The notes: generated from the sequence alone by a model not told the origin. A DNA stretch of 64,000 nt from Eutreptiella sp. 'Long Island Sound 2002' (GCA_964036045.1 OZ038382.1:76979918-77043917), one strand, 5' to 3'. Numbered from the stretch's first letter, positions 10,261-22,707 are shown. Program-made: numbers and translations.

Positions 10261-13200
10261 ATGGTGAACTGGGACGAGGCGGGCAAGACGTGGCCGCAGC
10301 CCCATCCCCATGCGGCGCGCCTACTTCGTGGCTTGCTGTGGGGGCAGCAATAGCGCCACAGCAATCCCCAGTGCGAAGGCGGCATGCCCGGGAGCTTCGA
10401 GCTCCGCGAGGACATGGGCGAGGACGGTCTGCGGGCAGTGGAGGAGTGGCTGCGGGCGGAAGGGTATGAGTACCGCTTCCGCCACAAGCGCTGCGCCCCG
10501 ACGGGATTGAGGAGGACGAGAACTCCAACGAGTACCCGTCGGGCGCCCCGATCAATGTCTCCATGTGGGACATGATCGAAAAGAACTTCCCGGAACCGGG
10601 GAGTGAGCGCAGGCTGCAGGGCAGCAGCAGCGCGTCTCCGGGGAAGGAGAAGCGGTCTGCCGGGGACAGGAAGCGGGACCGGAAGTGGCAGGAGTACCAG
10701 GAGTCCCTGGCCGCCGAAGCCGCCCAAGGCGCCAGGGACAGAACCCCAGCCCACAGTCCACAACAGGCCGATAGCGGTCACCACCCCGGCCACACCACCC
10801 TTGGCGACTTCATCCAAGTCGCCAAGCAGACCAAGGCCAAGCACCGTCCGCTGCTCCTGAGGAAGTCAGGCCCCAGCAGCGACGTGGAGTCGGCCCACCG
10901 CGGGAGGATGCCGGCCGACCAGGCCAGCTCCAGCAGCAGCGTCGCTCCCGACCAAAGGGACGTGGCGCGAGCCTGTGAGCGCGCCTGTGGGGTACCCTGC
11001 AACCTTCGGGTCGCCCGGCAACGGGCCAAGCAGCACGGCGCTGCCATGTGGGGCGCCGTCGGCATCGCCCAGGAGGAGGCTGCGGAGTGGGCGCATGGCA
11101 TGGCCATCCACCCCTCGACCGTGGCGGCCATTGCGGCCGGACTCACGGCCGTAGCCGCCCATGGGGCAGCGACTGCCCAGGTCAACGGTGAGTTGGCGGC
11201 AGCCGACGAGGAAGCCCGCCTGACGCAGGAGGCCATTGCCTGCAAGGAGGCCGAGGTGAAGGCGCTGGAAGAGGCGCTTGCCCAAGATCGGGCAAAGAAG
11301 GAGGCGGAGGAGAGGGCCCATGCCGAGGCAACAGCGAAGGCCCAGGCGGACGCCGCCAAGAAGGACGCCATTGAGGCCGCGCGACGGAAGGTCGCTGAGG
11401 AGAGGGCCAAGACGGAGGCGGAGTTGGCGGCGTTGGAAGCGGAGAAGGCGCGGCTGCAGCAGCCCCGGGAAGCCGAGGCGGCTCGTGCCCGGGAGGAGGC
11501 CGAAAGGCGAGCTGCCGCAGCCACTGCCGCCGCAATGGAGGAGGCAGAGGCCATACTCCGCCGGAAGACTCCCCCGGGAGGATCACGAGTGGAGACCCTT
11601 CGAAAGCTTTTCGAAGGGGACGCCTCCTCCAAGATGACGCTGGACGGGGCCGACACGGGCAGCAGTGGGAGCAGTGGCCCCGGTGCCCATCGACGGAGGA
11701 AGGGCAAGGGGAAGACCCCCGAGAGGCCGCGGAGGCCAGCGGGTGGACACCCCCACGACAGTGACCCCTTCTTCACCGCCAGCGACGGGGATGAACGAGG
11801 CCGCAAACATCGCCGAGTGGTGGCTTGGACGGGCGGAGGAGGCGGGGACGTCCCCATTGAGCCGGAAGGTGAGGATGAGAATCCCCCTCGTCCCTACCGG
11901 AGCTCGGAGTCTTCCGAGACCGAGACGCCCAGGTGGGGCGACACGGACGAGGATGACGACATGGACTTCGACATCACGAAGAAACGCCCATCCTCGGACC
12001 CACCGAGGCGACCCGGCGGAGACCCGCCGGGACCCCCTGGCGGAGGACCATCAGGACCCCCCGGAGGACGCCCACCAAGTGGACCCCCTGGAGGCGGACC
12101 ACCGGGCGGAGGAGGACCCCCTGGACCGGGCGGACCCGGCGGTGGCCCTCCTGGAGGACCCCCTGGGGACCCCGACGACCCACCAGGGGACAGCGACCCG
12201 GTTGCCGGCCGGCGGTGGATTGTCTACCTCCGTCGGAGGGTCCAGTACCTCGAGCGCGAGGTAGACACGGGCAAGGGCGAGATGACTCGCATCGCCAGGG
12301 TCGCCGCGCCCGCACAGAGGGAGCTGGACATCGCCAAGATCGAGATGGTCAAGAGCGCCGGCGTCGCCACCGCCACCAAGAAGCTGCTGGACATCGCCAG
12401 GGACGAGACCAGGTCGCTGAACAAGGTCATCAGCGGCCTGCAGCAGAGGCTGGACGCGCTGGAAGCCCGTGGGAGCGTCGGCAACGACCACCCACCCCTG
12501 GAGTCTGGCTCGTCGGACGACGGCTGGGGACCCGGACCAGGTCCAGGCAGACCCCACGCCCCCGGCGCAGCCCCCAGGAGTCGCCCCAGTGCCAGTGTCC
12601 CCTCTCTCAGCGCCCCCTCTCACCAGGGCGCGGGCCGCCGCAACGAGCGCGTGCCGCCCGGCAGTGGCAGTGAGGATTGGCGTGATGAGTGGCTCAGCGC
12701 GGAGTACCACAACCGCCGTGCTCCACCGCGGACACCGGTACGCCCCCGACGCCCCGCATCAGCCCTGGAGCCAATCCCAATGGCTGGTGGACGTTATGGT
12801 GGACTCAGGGATGAGGTCCCCAGAGGAGACGTGGAGTGGGATGTCGGCGGAGGTGAGGACCTGGATCTGGACCTGTAGGAGTTCGACATCAGCCCGCCGC
12901 GTGGTGTACGACGGGAGGCCGCTGAACGCAGCCGCTGGCGCCGTGATGAGGAGGCATACATGGAAGGAGTACGGCGTGAACATCTAGGTTCAGCGTACAT
13001 GGAGGAACCGCAGCGTAGCCACAGGGATTCCATGGAGGAGATGGACGTGGGGGCCGTGGGAGTCCGTGGGAGAGGCCGATGGGAACCTCGGTCGACCTCG
13101 CGGCCGGCGTTCATGGTCTCTAAGGCCGCGGATGCCGCCGTGTGGGAAGACTTGAAGGACATCAAGCCCCCCATGTACGACAGCAACCCCCTCAACCTCG

Positions 13201-14588
13201 ACCGCTTCTTGAAGAAGCTGGACGATTGGGGGGTAACCGTTACTGAGGACATGCATCCCGCTGATGCGGAGAAGTATGTCTTCAGACGGTTCAGATACCG
13301 CCTGCCGGAAGTTCTCCAAGAGCTATACTCCGTGGCGACCAAGGAGGGGAAAATGAAGACCCTCAAGAAGACCAAGAAGTGGCTCAACGAGCAGGAGCGG
13401 GTGGACGCTCCGCAGGTGGCTGCCAAGCGGTGGAAGTCCATCAAGCTTCAGCATGATGGACGGGAGATTCGCCTACGGGACTGGCGAAACTTCCGAGGGC
13501 AATACACCCTCTTCAGCCGCAACGTGGAGGACTGGAACGAGGGTGACGAGCGGGCTCGCCTGCTCTCCATGCTGCCGGAAGCATGGATCAAGAGGGTCAC
13601 CAAGGAGGAAGCCAAGAGGGCCAAGTCCAACCACACGGTCAAGATGATGCTCCCCAAAGAGTATCATACGAACGTGGTGGCTTGGACGAGGAAGAACGTG
13701 GCCCGGGATGTCAAACAGCACTCCCTGCGGAACAACCTCCTCATCACCGTCTCGGGCGATTGCGAGAAGACCGCGATGTGGCGCCTTGATGAGTGTGAGT
13801 TGAGCGGCCAGACCATCTGTCTGCAGGCCATCTCGGCGCGGATGAGCTGCGACGAGATCCTGGAGTGGGTTGGAGAGGAGGTGCTCAAGGAGTACCGGAA
13901 CCTCCACCACACCCGCGGGTTGAGGCCCGGCGACCGCGACGTCAACTGCGTTGGCAAGGGACCTGGCGGGGAAGCTGCCATGGACCCAGCGGGAGCCGAC
14001 AGCGATGAGACTCTCGTCGACGATGACGACGATGATGAGCCCGCCGAGGTGGCCCTTTGTCCCTTCGTGGCCAACAACCTGAGCGCGAGGAGCAAACCGG
14101 GAAACTGGAAGCCCCTGCAGCAGGGTTGGAGGAAGAACGAGAAGAGGGACCCTCGCCGCATTGGCGACCCTCCGCTGTCCTTTGGGGAGTTCATACGAGC
14201 TCACCCTCAGGGCTGTTTCGTGTGTTATGGGAGGAAGAAAGGCTTCAACCATGACCACCGAACATGCCCCATCCACCAAGCCGACACGGAGGCCTACAAG
14301 GAGCCGCACGGGTCGAAGAAGCGCGCACCTGCGGGTATCCGGGAGGCAAAAGTGCATTTGGACAAGGACGAGCTCTCCAAGCTGATGTCGCAGGGGACCG
14401 AGTTGGCCAAGGAGAACCAGGAGATCAAGAGGAACTGGGTCCCCAGGTCGGACAACAAGAACAAGGAGAACAACCAGAATGACCAGAACAAGGACAAGGA
14501 CAAGAAGACTAGAAGGGGAAGGAAGAAGGGCATCAACGAGGTTGATGCGGAGGAGAACACCCCTACTTCCACAACCGACGCCCCCTAG
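10261..14588 (+). pseudogene. gag: gag polyprotein of element A
   Basis: Start candidates are ATG 10261, which runs into an in-frame UAG at 10351, and ATG 10384. A frameshift near 10495 leads to a frame that stays open to 14588 except for one UAG at 12876-12878. Order: a charged N-terminal extension; an Ala/Glu/Lys-rich coiled coil at about 11190-11560; a Pro/Gly collagen-like tract of PPGG repeats at about 12000-12190; a capsid-like region from about 13090 (MYDSNPLNLDRFLKKLDDWG); an acidic stretch; then a nucleocapsid with a zinc knuckle CFVC-YGRKKGFN-H-DHRT-C at about 14214-14270 (CX2CX8HX4C). A Lys/Asn-rich tail ends at UAG 14586. The product should form the virus-like particle and package RNA. 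Element C encodes a related gag. Confidence 0.8.
14586..14588 (+). promoter_or_regulatory. in-frame UAG between gag and pol of A (candidate readthrough site)
   Basis: The frame is open on both sides: codons 14589 onward continue without a stop to 17636. Context is CCC UAG CGG AGC CCC. A short possible hairpin (GCCC 14609-14612 with GGGC 14619-14622) lies about 20 nt downstream. Elements B and C have a UAG at the same junction with similar following codons. UAG followed by CGG resembles known leaky viral contexts, but readthrough itself is inferred. Confidence 0.6.
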
Positions 14589-17500
14589 CGGAGCCCCTGC
14601 AGCCAAGGGCCCCAGCTAGGGCGGTCGCAGGATGGTGACGTGGGAAGCGCCGAACCATCCCAGTCGGGAGTCGATAAGCACAAAGGGACTGCCGCGGGCG
14701 GAAGGCCCGGTCCGGCACCCAGTCGCGGAGGCGGGGTGAGGGCAAGTGAAGGCACGAACCCTTGCACCCGTCCGTCCTTCGCGACCAAGAATGTGTTTGA
14801 TGTACTTCAAGATCTATCCGAGACTATCGGAGGATCACCCGGACCGCAGCTGGATGCTGCAGATGGGCAGCCTGAGCCCATTGTCCACGACCTGCACCAG
14901 TCGCTTGTTGAGCTTCTGGACCGGCCGGAGATCCTGAGCTTGCACGCCGTGCGCCGAGTTGGGCGTGAGCGGCAGTTGCACCTTAAGGTCTGTGCCTTAT
15001 GCGGGGAAGTGGAAAAGGTCTTCGACGTGTTGGTCGACACGGGCGCTCAGGTCAGCTTGGTCAAGGCTGGCCTACTTCCGCCAGAGTGTTTGACCGACAG
15101 TCGGAAACCTGTCAGGCTGAAGGTGGCGAACGGCCAGTACATGGTGGGAGGCACGAAGGAAGCGGCCATTGGGCTGCAGTTCGTGAACCATCGTGAGCTT
15201 AGCCGCCCAGACCTCGGCAAGGAAATCCTCCTGCACGGTCGCTTCTACGAGGCCGAGATGGACTGGGACATGATCGTTGGGTACGACTTCATGATGGAGA
15301 CGGACTCCGGCATTCTCCCGGCCCAGGCCTCGAAGACCCTGTACCAGGACGACCAGCTCTCGTGGCTTTCGTCACCTGAACACCATGTGGAATGCCAATG
15401 GATCCACCCGGAACGCAATCAGCTTGAAGTGGCCGCGCTGGACACTGGGCCAACTGGTCCTGCAAACCAGGACTACGGCGTAATGCCGGAAGTGGCGAGC
15501 CAAGTTGTTGCGGACCTGGGAGCTTCGGATCTGGCCCTGGATGCGTTCTCTTCAGGAACCTCCGCCGTTCTTCGGGTGTGTGAGAAGTACTGGAGCGCCC
15601 AGTACTCCGCGTGGAAGAAGCACTGGGGTCCACATCAGGGCTTGATGTGGATCCATTGCCCTCGATGGGACATTCCAAGAGCGATAGCGAAGATTCGCAA
15701 GGACCGCTCCAAGGCAGTGCTGGTTGTTCCTATGGGATGCACCGAGGAGGAAAGTACCCGACATTGCCTAGTCTCATTGACCAACATGACCTTAAACAAG
15801 GTCGTCCTACCGGCTGGAGAGAGTGTCTATCAGGACGCTAAGGGACAGCCCATGCCACCCCAGAGATGGCCAACGGAATTCCACTATGTGTATGGGGGCC
15901 TTGATCAGGCCGACGCCACGGATTTCGTGTTTGTCAACCGCATCATAGCAGAGCCATGGCAGCAATGCTTTGCGGTTCCCCCTGTTGACATCGGAGAATC
16001 GGAGGAACTCCTCGCTGAAGAGGAGCTGGATCTGGTTCAGGGGTATATGGATCAGCCCTTTCACGACTGGGGAAACCAGCGTGAGGGCAGAGGCCAGGAC
16101 AAAGCCTGGTGGGAAGTGGACTCAATCGTCTCCGGTTCCTATGATGGGAATACCTTCGTACAGAGGGTGCTGGATCACATGTCCAGCCAGGACGAGCCGC
16201 CCGGCGGTAACCCACCCACCTACGGCGATCTATTCCGAGGCAAGACCAGAGATGGCCCTTTGGGCAACCTGGGAAGACCACCTGAGCCGAAGTCGAGCGG
16301 GGTCGCTACCCCTCAAGTAAGCTCAGTGGTCCAGGTGCCCGGAAAAGCCAAAGCGGAGTCCGATGACTGCCCCAAGATCCAGGCGTTGAGGGCCAGGCTG
16401 AAGCAGAGGTATGGCGATACCTTCTTCAGCGGTAAACCTGTGTTTCCCCCATCGGTGCGTGGACCGTATGGCGAGGCCAAGATACGACTAAAGCAGGACC
16501 CCCGTGTGTATCGTCACCGGGAGTTTGCCCTGAGGGGCGAGAGGAAGGAAGCCATGGAGAAGATCCTCCTTGACTTCATCGAGAGAGGCTGGCTCGAGCT
16601 GTGCCACTCCGAATGCGCCTCTCCGTGCTTCGTCGTCCCCAAGAAGGTGGCTGGTGAATGGCGGCTCGTGGTCGACTACCGCGGCCTAAACGCCCAAAGG
16701 CAGCACGACAGCTATACGCTGCCCCTCATTGAGGACATGCTGCAAAAACAACACCGGCGGAGGATCTTCACGGTGATTGACCTGAAACATGGTTATCATC
16801 AGATGCCTCTCGCCGAGGAGTCCCGTGCCTGCACAGCCATGAGCACCCCACTTGTACCTCTCCAGTGGAAGGTGATGCCCATGGGCGTTACCAACAGCCT
16901 TGCGGCTTTTCAGCGGATGCTGGAGAACCTGCTTGAGCCGGTGCGTGACTGTGCGGACCCCTTCGTGGACGACGTGATCATCGCGTTCGGGGACCCCAGT
17001 ATGAGCTACGAGGAGCTCCTGGAAGCACATGAGAGGGACGTCACTCGAGTGCTGGACCTTCTGGTTCGGCACAAGCTCACGGGCAGCAGTGACAAGGCCA
17101 CCATTGCGGTAAGCGAGGTGGTCTTCGCTGGCCACGTAGTTGGGAACGGGCAGCGAAAGCCCATACCTGGCAAGGTGGCTGCGATTGAGCACTGGGAAAA
17201 GCCCAAAACGGTCTCTGAGCTACGGGCGTATCTGGGGTTCTGCAACTACTACTCGGGGTATATCAAAATGTATGCCAAGTATGCAGCCCCCATGACGACT
17301 ATGCTCAAGGGCAACCGAGAGGAGACCAAAAAGGGGTCCAAGAAGGCTCTGGTCTGGACTGAAGAGTCCGACCGTGCCTTTGAGTGGATGAAGCAGGCGC
17401 TGCTATCCGCAGTGGGTCTGCGACTCGTGGATCCCGACCGAGGGGTCGTCCTGCGCACTGATGCTTCCGACTACGCCGTAGGCGCTGTGTTGGAGCAAGT

Positions 17501-17995
17501 GCTTGACGACGGGAGGCACGTGCCCGTGGCCTTCTGGAGCCGAGTCCTGGCGGGAGGCCAGAGACGACGTGGACGCCCCGAGAAAAGGAGGCGTATGCCA
17601 TCGTCATGGCTCTCAGGAAATGGGCTGGGTACATAGCCCTCCATCCCGTCACCGTCTGCACCGACCATCAGAGTCTGCAGTCGTCGCACAAGGAGCACGT
17701 GGACACCCCCTCAGGTCCCGCCTCCCGACGGGCAAGATGGCATGACACCTTGGCCAAGTTCGATCTCACGGTTGTGTATAATCCCTTGAAAGGAGAAAAC
17801 CGTGGCGGACTGTCTCAGCAGGTGGGCCTATCCCGCCAGCAAGGGCATGACGGACATCTCTGCCCATGGCGATGAGGCTGAGACCGCTGAAGCCAAGAGG
17901 ATCATTGAAATGGAGCGCCTGATGGAGGAAGAGGGTGTGAAATGCTTCGTCGTCACAGCTGCGGATGCCCCCCTCGGAATGAGGATGGGCAGTAA
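14589..17995 (+). pseudogene. pol: pol of element A, 5' part: protease, MT-like domain, RT, RNase H
   Basis: The frame is open from the gag UAG to 17636. The aspartic protease has VDTGAQVSLV near 15034 and a downstream DMIVGYDFM. Residues around LDAFSS (15538) to QPMPPQRWPT (15880) form a domain homologous to the methyltransferase-like domain of element B, but with WIHCPRWD where B has WINPPFD. Reverse transcriptase shows WRLVVDYRGLN, FTVIDLKHGYHQMPL and the catalytic FVDD near 16966. RNase H shows LRTDASDYAVGAVLEQV and CTDHQSLQS. Frameshifts near 17565 and 17790 break RNase H. The reading is then cut at 17995 by insertion of B and resumes at 27861. Confidence 0.85.
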
Positions 17996-18067
17996 TGTAC
18001 ATCTCAGAATCATTGAAATTCTGATCACATCAGTGTATAATTGAGTGCTGTCACTGCTGCCGTTACA
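17996..18067 (-). repeat. 3' LTR of element B (72 bp)
   Basis: Identical to 27789-27860 except C versus G at position 10 of the + strand sequence. It contains an inverted repeat TCAGAAT-CATTGAA-ATTCTGA and a TATAATT/AATTATA core. On the minus strand it starts with TG directly after the purine tract AGAGGGGGAG, which fixes this boundary. Confidence 0.8.
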
Positions 18068-18077
18068 CTCCCCCTCT
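18068..18077 (-). promoter_or_regulatory. polypurine tract of element B
   Basis: AGAGGGGGAG on the minus strand, touching the TG of the 3' LTR. This is the expected position for the primer of second-strand DNA synthesis and supports the very short LTR. Confidence 0.75.
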
Positions 18078-19413
18078 GAAAACATACGCCAGTATGTCAG
18101 GCAGGGTCAAGTGAAGTGCACGAAACGGCGAAAGTGAACAAAAACCGACTAATCTAAGGCAAAATGTGTGAAAATGAGCTGAATTGAGCAAAATTGTGCT
18201 GAGATCTGTGCTTCGCGATGGCCATCGACTTGAATGAAACGGATAGGTACTTCAGGGCACACAGAAGAAGCTTCGTTCAAGCTCGAAAAATTGAAAATTG
18301 AAAGTCTGAGTGAAGAATGTACATGATGATCCATGATCCATGATTCATGATGAAATCAGGATCTGACATCCCACTGCCAGAAAACAGAAAACGAGCGTCG
18401 CCATGACGTCGAGCGTCAGAAAAATAGGGTATCCCTTCATGGAGTCCAAGATATGTGAAACTGGCTGGTGTCATTTGCAGTCATGAGACCAGATGCCAGA
18501 TTATGGTACAAAATGTGCCTGAATTGGGACCAAAATCAGTGAATCGCCCGCTGATTGAGGGTGGCGAAGTTCACAGCAAGCCAAAATAGGTCCAATTCAA
18601 TGTCGATAGACACTGTGTGTAGTGTTGAACGGAAATCCAGTTCTCATTCATAGCCAATCCAGGTCAAATCCTCATGATGATGATGAATCCCATGATGGAA
18701 ATTCAATCATTTAAAGTAATGATAGCCAAGAAAGCCCAGTGGGGTATCCCCACACTGTCAGTATTGTTCGCAGAGCTTCATGTTTAATCCAGTATGAGCC
18801 AGAAGGGGTAATTGACTCGTTATAGTCCCAGAATGTATAAGCATCCAATGCTTGGTACCGGGAATTTGCCAAAATTGAGCTGATTCTGAGGGGGATTCCA
18901 ACACAATCCACAGATGAACAGCGAGTCGACACAAGTAAGAACACCATCGTCGTCACTTGGTCTATATAAGCCCTTTGACAGTGGTCGTTTGGAAAAGAAA
19001 CCAACTGTCTCAATGTAAGAGCTGATGGAAATGACATTCTGAGCAGATCCGTCAAACACATGAAACGAATCAGACTCAGTCAGGTGCCAGAATCTCTGTA
19101 ATGAGCACGAACTCGAACGAGTCCTTCCCAAGGCGAGTAGAGGGGTCCAGTCGACAGCTAAACACGAGAGTGTCGTCGTGGTTGAGGATAATGGCCTTTT
19201 GGATCTTCGGATTGGAATCTTCTGAGATGAAGCACATGATTCACATGATGACCATGATGGGAATGATGGATGGAATGACCAGGATGATCCCAGAATGTCC
19301 CATCATTTGCTCATCGAACCACATAGACGATGCGTCTGGACTGTTTTGTCCCCATGCCAAGGGTATATGTCCACCGTAAACCTTTTGGAGAGTTTCGGCG
19401 ATCACAATCCTGA
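18078..19413 (-). other. 3' noncoding tract of element B
   Basis: About 1.3 kb between the chromodomain stop codon and the polypurine tract, A+T-rich with ATGATGATGA runs near 18673 and 19240. No frame longer than about 120 codons and no motif is recognised. Since the LTR is only 72 bp, promoter or RNA-processing signals normally found in an LTR may lie here or in the gag leader; that is inference. Confidence 0.55.
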
Positions 19414-20682
19414 TCAGATTTTGTCTTGAATGGATGATGCCACGATTGGAGCTTCTTCTTGTGCTTGTAAGTCTTCCTTGGTGACACAATCCTTGATCAG
19501 CGAGAGCTCTTTGTCAATCTCAGGGTGTTTCTTCAGGAACTTGATTAAAGTATCCGTATACCCATGGATGAAACTTGAAGCTGGCTCCCATTTGTCTTCT
19601 TCTGGACCGAATCCTTTCCATCTGCACAGAAAGTACCACTTGTTCCGAGCATTCTTCTTGTAATCAAGGATCTTCTCCAACTCGAAACTGCTTGTGACCA
19701 TCTTCCTGTCGCTCAGGTACTTCGAAGTCCAAAAGAGAGGCTTGAACCTTCCTTTGGGGCAGGGTACTTCAGCCTTGAAACGATCTCGATGTACTTCTTG
19801 ATGCCTGCCTGGCTCAATCTGAATGTCGAATGTAGTCTAACTTAGTTGACCACTGACTTGGAATGGGCCATCCCATAAAGGTAACAATTTGTTGTCGTCC
19901 TTCAGGGTCTCGTCTGACTTACGAAGCCAAACTTGCTGGCCTTTCTCGAAGGGTTTTCCTTGCGTTCTTGATTTATTTTTGAAATTCAACCAATCTGCTT
20001 GACTTTCCACTTTGTCTTGGATCCACTTGGACTCTAGATCCTTGATCCTTTCAAACCATTGCGAGGCGTCGTAGCACTGCCTTGGATGATACATCAATGG
20101 TCCTGGACCCATCTTCTCGCGACCAAAAACCAGCTCATTCGGACTTAATCCAGTGTAATTCTTGGTGCGATGGTATCTTCTCAAGACACAGTAAATTGTC
20201 TCCAACCAATTGTAGTCTTTTTCAGTCGCCAGGAATTTTCTCAGAATGGAGATAAGAATTCTTCCAGCGCGTTCAGCAGGGAGAGCTCGATGGTCGTAGA
20301 CTCGGGCACGAAGATGATGAACTCCCAATAGGGCACACATGTTCTCCCACCAGGTCCCAATGAACTCCTTCCCACTGTCCGTCAGAATTTCACTGGGAAC
20401 GTCCCAGTTACTCATCCACTGACTTGCAGTCCACTTGGCAGCCATTTCAGAGGTGAGATGCTTCGTGTTGCAAGGGAGGACTTGGATGTAGCCACTGTGG
20501 CGGTCTTGAATTAACAAAACCCCATCCATAGGCTTCCTCGTGTAGAGACATTCCTCTTGGATTTGTCCCAGCTCGAAGACATCCGCCGTCACCTTGTCGA
20601 ACAGCCTCTCAGGAATTGGTAATCCCTTCAGTAATCCTTCTGCCTTTTGATTCTTGGGGATGGTCGCCTGACATTGCTTGCA
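19414..20682 (-). pseudogene. pol: integrase core and chromodomain of element B
   Basis: On the minus strand, just after a UGA at 20683 within the zinc-binding region (CKQCQ), the core shows VTADVFELGQ with the first Asp, LIQDRHSGY, ILTDSGKEFIGTWW with the second Asp, and PAERAGR with the Glu. The end of the core is TKNYTGLSPNELVFGREKMG, followed by the C-terminal VWLRKSDETLKDDNKLLPLW and DGPFQV. An in-frame UAG at 19837 separates this from a chromodomain, EKILDYKKNARNKWYFLCRW then KGFGPEEDKWEPASSF, at 19701-19500. Integrase joins the cDNA to chromosomal DNA; in chromoviruses the chromodomain directs insertion to particular chromatin. The final stop at 19414 is UGA. Confidence 0.85.
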
Positions 20683-22707
20683 TCATTTGGCAACTCGTTC
20701 ACAGGCACTCTTGAGGTCCCTTGTGTACACTCTGTGGCGTAGCTCCTGCTCCAGCACACGAGAATGTGTGTGGGCTGTCTCATTCCGATGCCAATGGTTG
20801 ACATATTGGTCAATCAGACAATCAGGAACACAAATCCGTCCTTGCCAAAATAACTTGTCGCCTTGGATTTTGAAATCAGACGTCTCTTCAGAGTCGTAAG
20901 GCTTGTCCCCTTTCAACTTGTGGTATACAGACCCAAAAAGCCTGTCCTCCTTGTACATCTTCGTCCAATCCACATAGAGGAAGGAAGTTTCCTTGTCCTC
21001 TTGTTGTGGAGGGAGCGTGGATTTCGCTTTGGATCTCGTCGTAGGAAACACATTCAGGAGTTGCAGCGACGACTCAGAGTCAGAGTTAACTCCTACAGTC
21101 TGATTTGCCTGGGTAATCTCCTTGCATCTGACCAAATCCACCTTCATCCGATTTGTAATCGAACATTGGAGACAATGTTTCTTGATCAGTGCTTGTTCCT
21201 CCTTGTCGAACTCGATCACTTCAGCTTTATCCGTCGCTGTCCCATGAAAACTCACTTCAGAGTAAGCCTCTGAGGCTGGGTAGGCCCAGCGACTCAGGGC
21301 GTCCGCCACTGTATTGTAGCGACCCGCAATGTAAGTCACATGGAGGTCAAATCTGCTGAGAGTTTCATGCCAACGGCCTCTTCTCCCAGCTGGTCCACCA
21401 GGGGTATCCACATGTTCTGTCCTCCAGCTCTCCAGTGACTTGTGGTCAGTCAGTACCTCAACGCGATGGCCCAAGATCCAACCTTCATAACGCCGGAAGG
21501 CACAAAGGATTGCGTAGGCTTCTTGTTCCCTTGGGCTCCAATTTTGCTGCCTTGTTGTAAGCTTGCGAGACCAGAAAGCCAGAGGATGATGGTGACCTTC
21601 GTCATCAACTTGTTCGATCGTAGCACCAATGGCGTAACGACTGGCGTCTGTACGAATATAAAAAGGTCTTCCATCCAACCACGGAGTCTTTAATGTAACC
21701 ACATTTGCCAGTGCTTCCTTGAGACCAGTAAAGGCTTCTTCACATTCTGGCGTCCACTTGAGCTTGACTTGAGATCCCTTCTTTCCTTCTACTTTGCCAA
21801 CCTTCAGTAACTCTGTCAATGGACCAGAGAACTTGGCGTAAAGAGGAAGGAACTCGTGGTAGTAATTGCAGCAGCCTAAAAAGGCACGAAGCTGCGTGAT
21901 GGTTTTAGGCCTTTCCCAGAGCTGCAGGGCAGCCATTTTTCCTGGGGCTGGTCTTCTTGTCCCATCTTCCAAGACAGAGCCACAAAATTCCACACTCTGG
22001 AGGAACATCTTGCCCTTCTTGGGTCCACACACGAGCTTCTCTTGTCGAAAGACTTCGAGAACTTTTGGAACTTGTTCTTTGTGCAACTTCAGGCACTCAT
22101 CAAAGTTTTTTCCCAACGGCGTGGCAATCAGAAGGTCGTCAATGTAGATGCTGCAGAATTCTTGTAAATCCAGAGACTTGTGCTTCTGAAAAAAAATAGT
22201 CTCCATCATCTTCTGGAACATCGACGGCGCATTCTTCAGACCCATCGGCAGTACAGTCTACTGGACAGTGCCACAGGGCGTGCACATTGCCGTCAAATGC
22301 CTATCCTCCTTTCGAAGGGGCATCTGATGAAAGCCATGGCGCAAATCCAACACAGTAAAGAGCTTGCCTTTGGCTCTCGCGGCGATCTCCTTCTCAATTA
22401 AAGGAAGAGGATGCGCGTCTGGTACTGTGGCGGCATTCAGGGCTCTGTAATCCACCACTAGACGCCAAGCACCTATGCTGGATTGGTCAGCAGGTGGGGG
22501 TTTTGGCACAGTAAATGGTGCTGAACACCACTCAGAACTCATGCAGCCCTCCAACCAACCGAACTCATAGAGATTGCGCTCAATAATCTTTCGCAGGGCA
22601 TCTGCTTTGGTGCCGTGTGGATAGAATGGACGTTGTTTGTGCACCTTTGAGCCTTCGATTATGTCAATCTTGGCTTCCCCATTTACACATCGAATTGGGG
22701 GGTTTTT
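20683..22707 (-). pseudogene. pol: reverse transcriptase, RNase H and integrase zinc region of element B
   Basis: The minus-strand frame from 22707 down shows the RT start (GTKADALRKIIERNLYEFGW), WRLVVDYRALNAA, FTVLDLRHGFHQMPL, then a UAG at 22258 where the conserved Trp of Q-W-x-V-LPMG is expected (TGG to TAG by one G-to-A change). It continues in the same frame with LPMGLKNAPSMFQK and the catalytic YIDD near 22140. RNase H follows (IRTDASRYAIGATIEQV, LTDHKSLESW), then the integrase His/Cys region (NHWHRNETAHTHS). The UGA at 20683 lies between this and the integrase core. Apart from these stops, reading is continuous over 2 kb. Confidence 0.85.

Noticed and set aside
10778-11857. Antisense frame of 359 codons opposite element A gag
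   Set aside because: It is the shadow of a GC-rich, Ala/Glu-rich coding strand; no motif and no conservation evidence.
16960-16980. FVDD (A) and FLDD (C) instead of YxDD in reverse transcriptase as a novelty
   Set aside because: Phe at this position is known in Ty3/gypsy reverse transcriptases.
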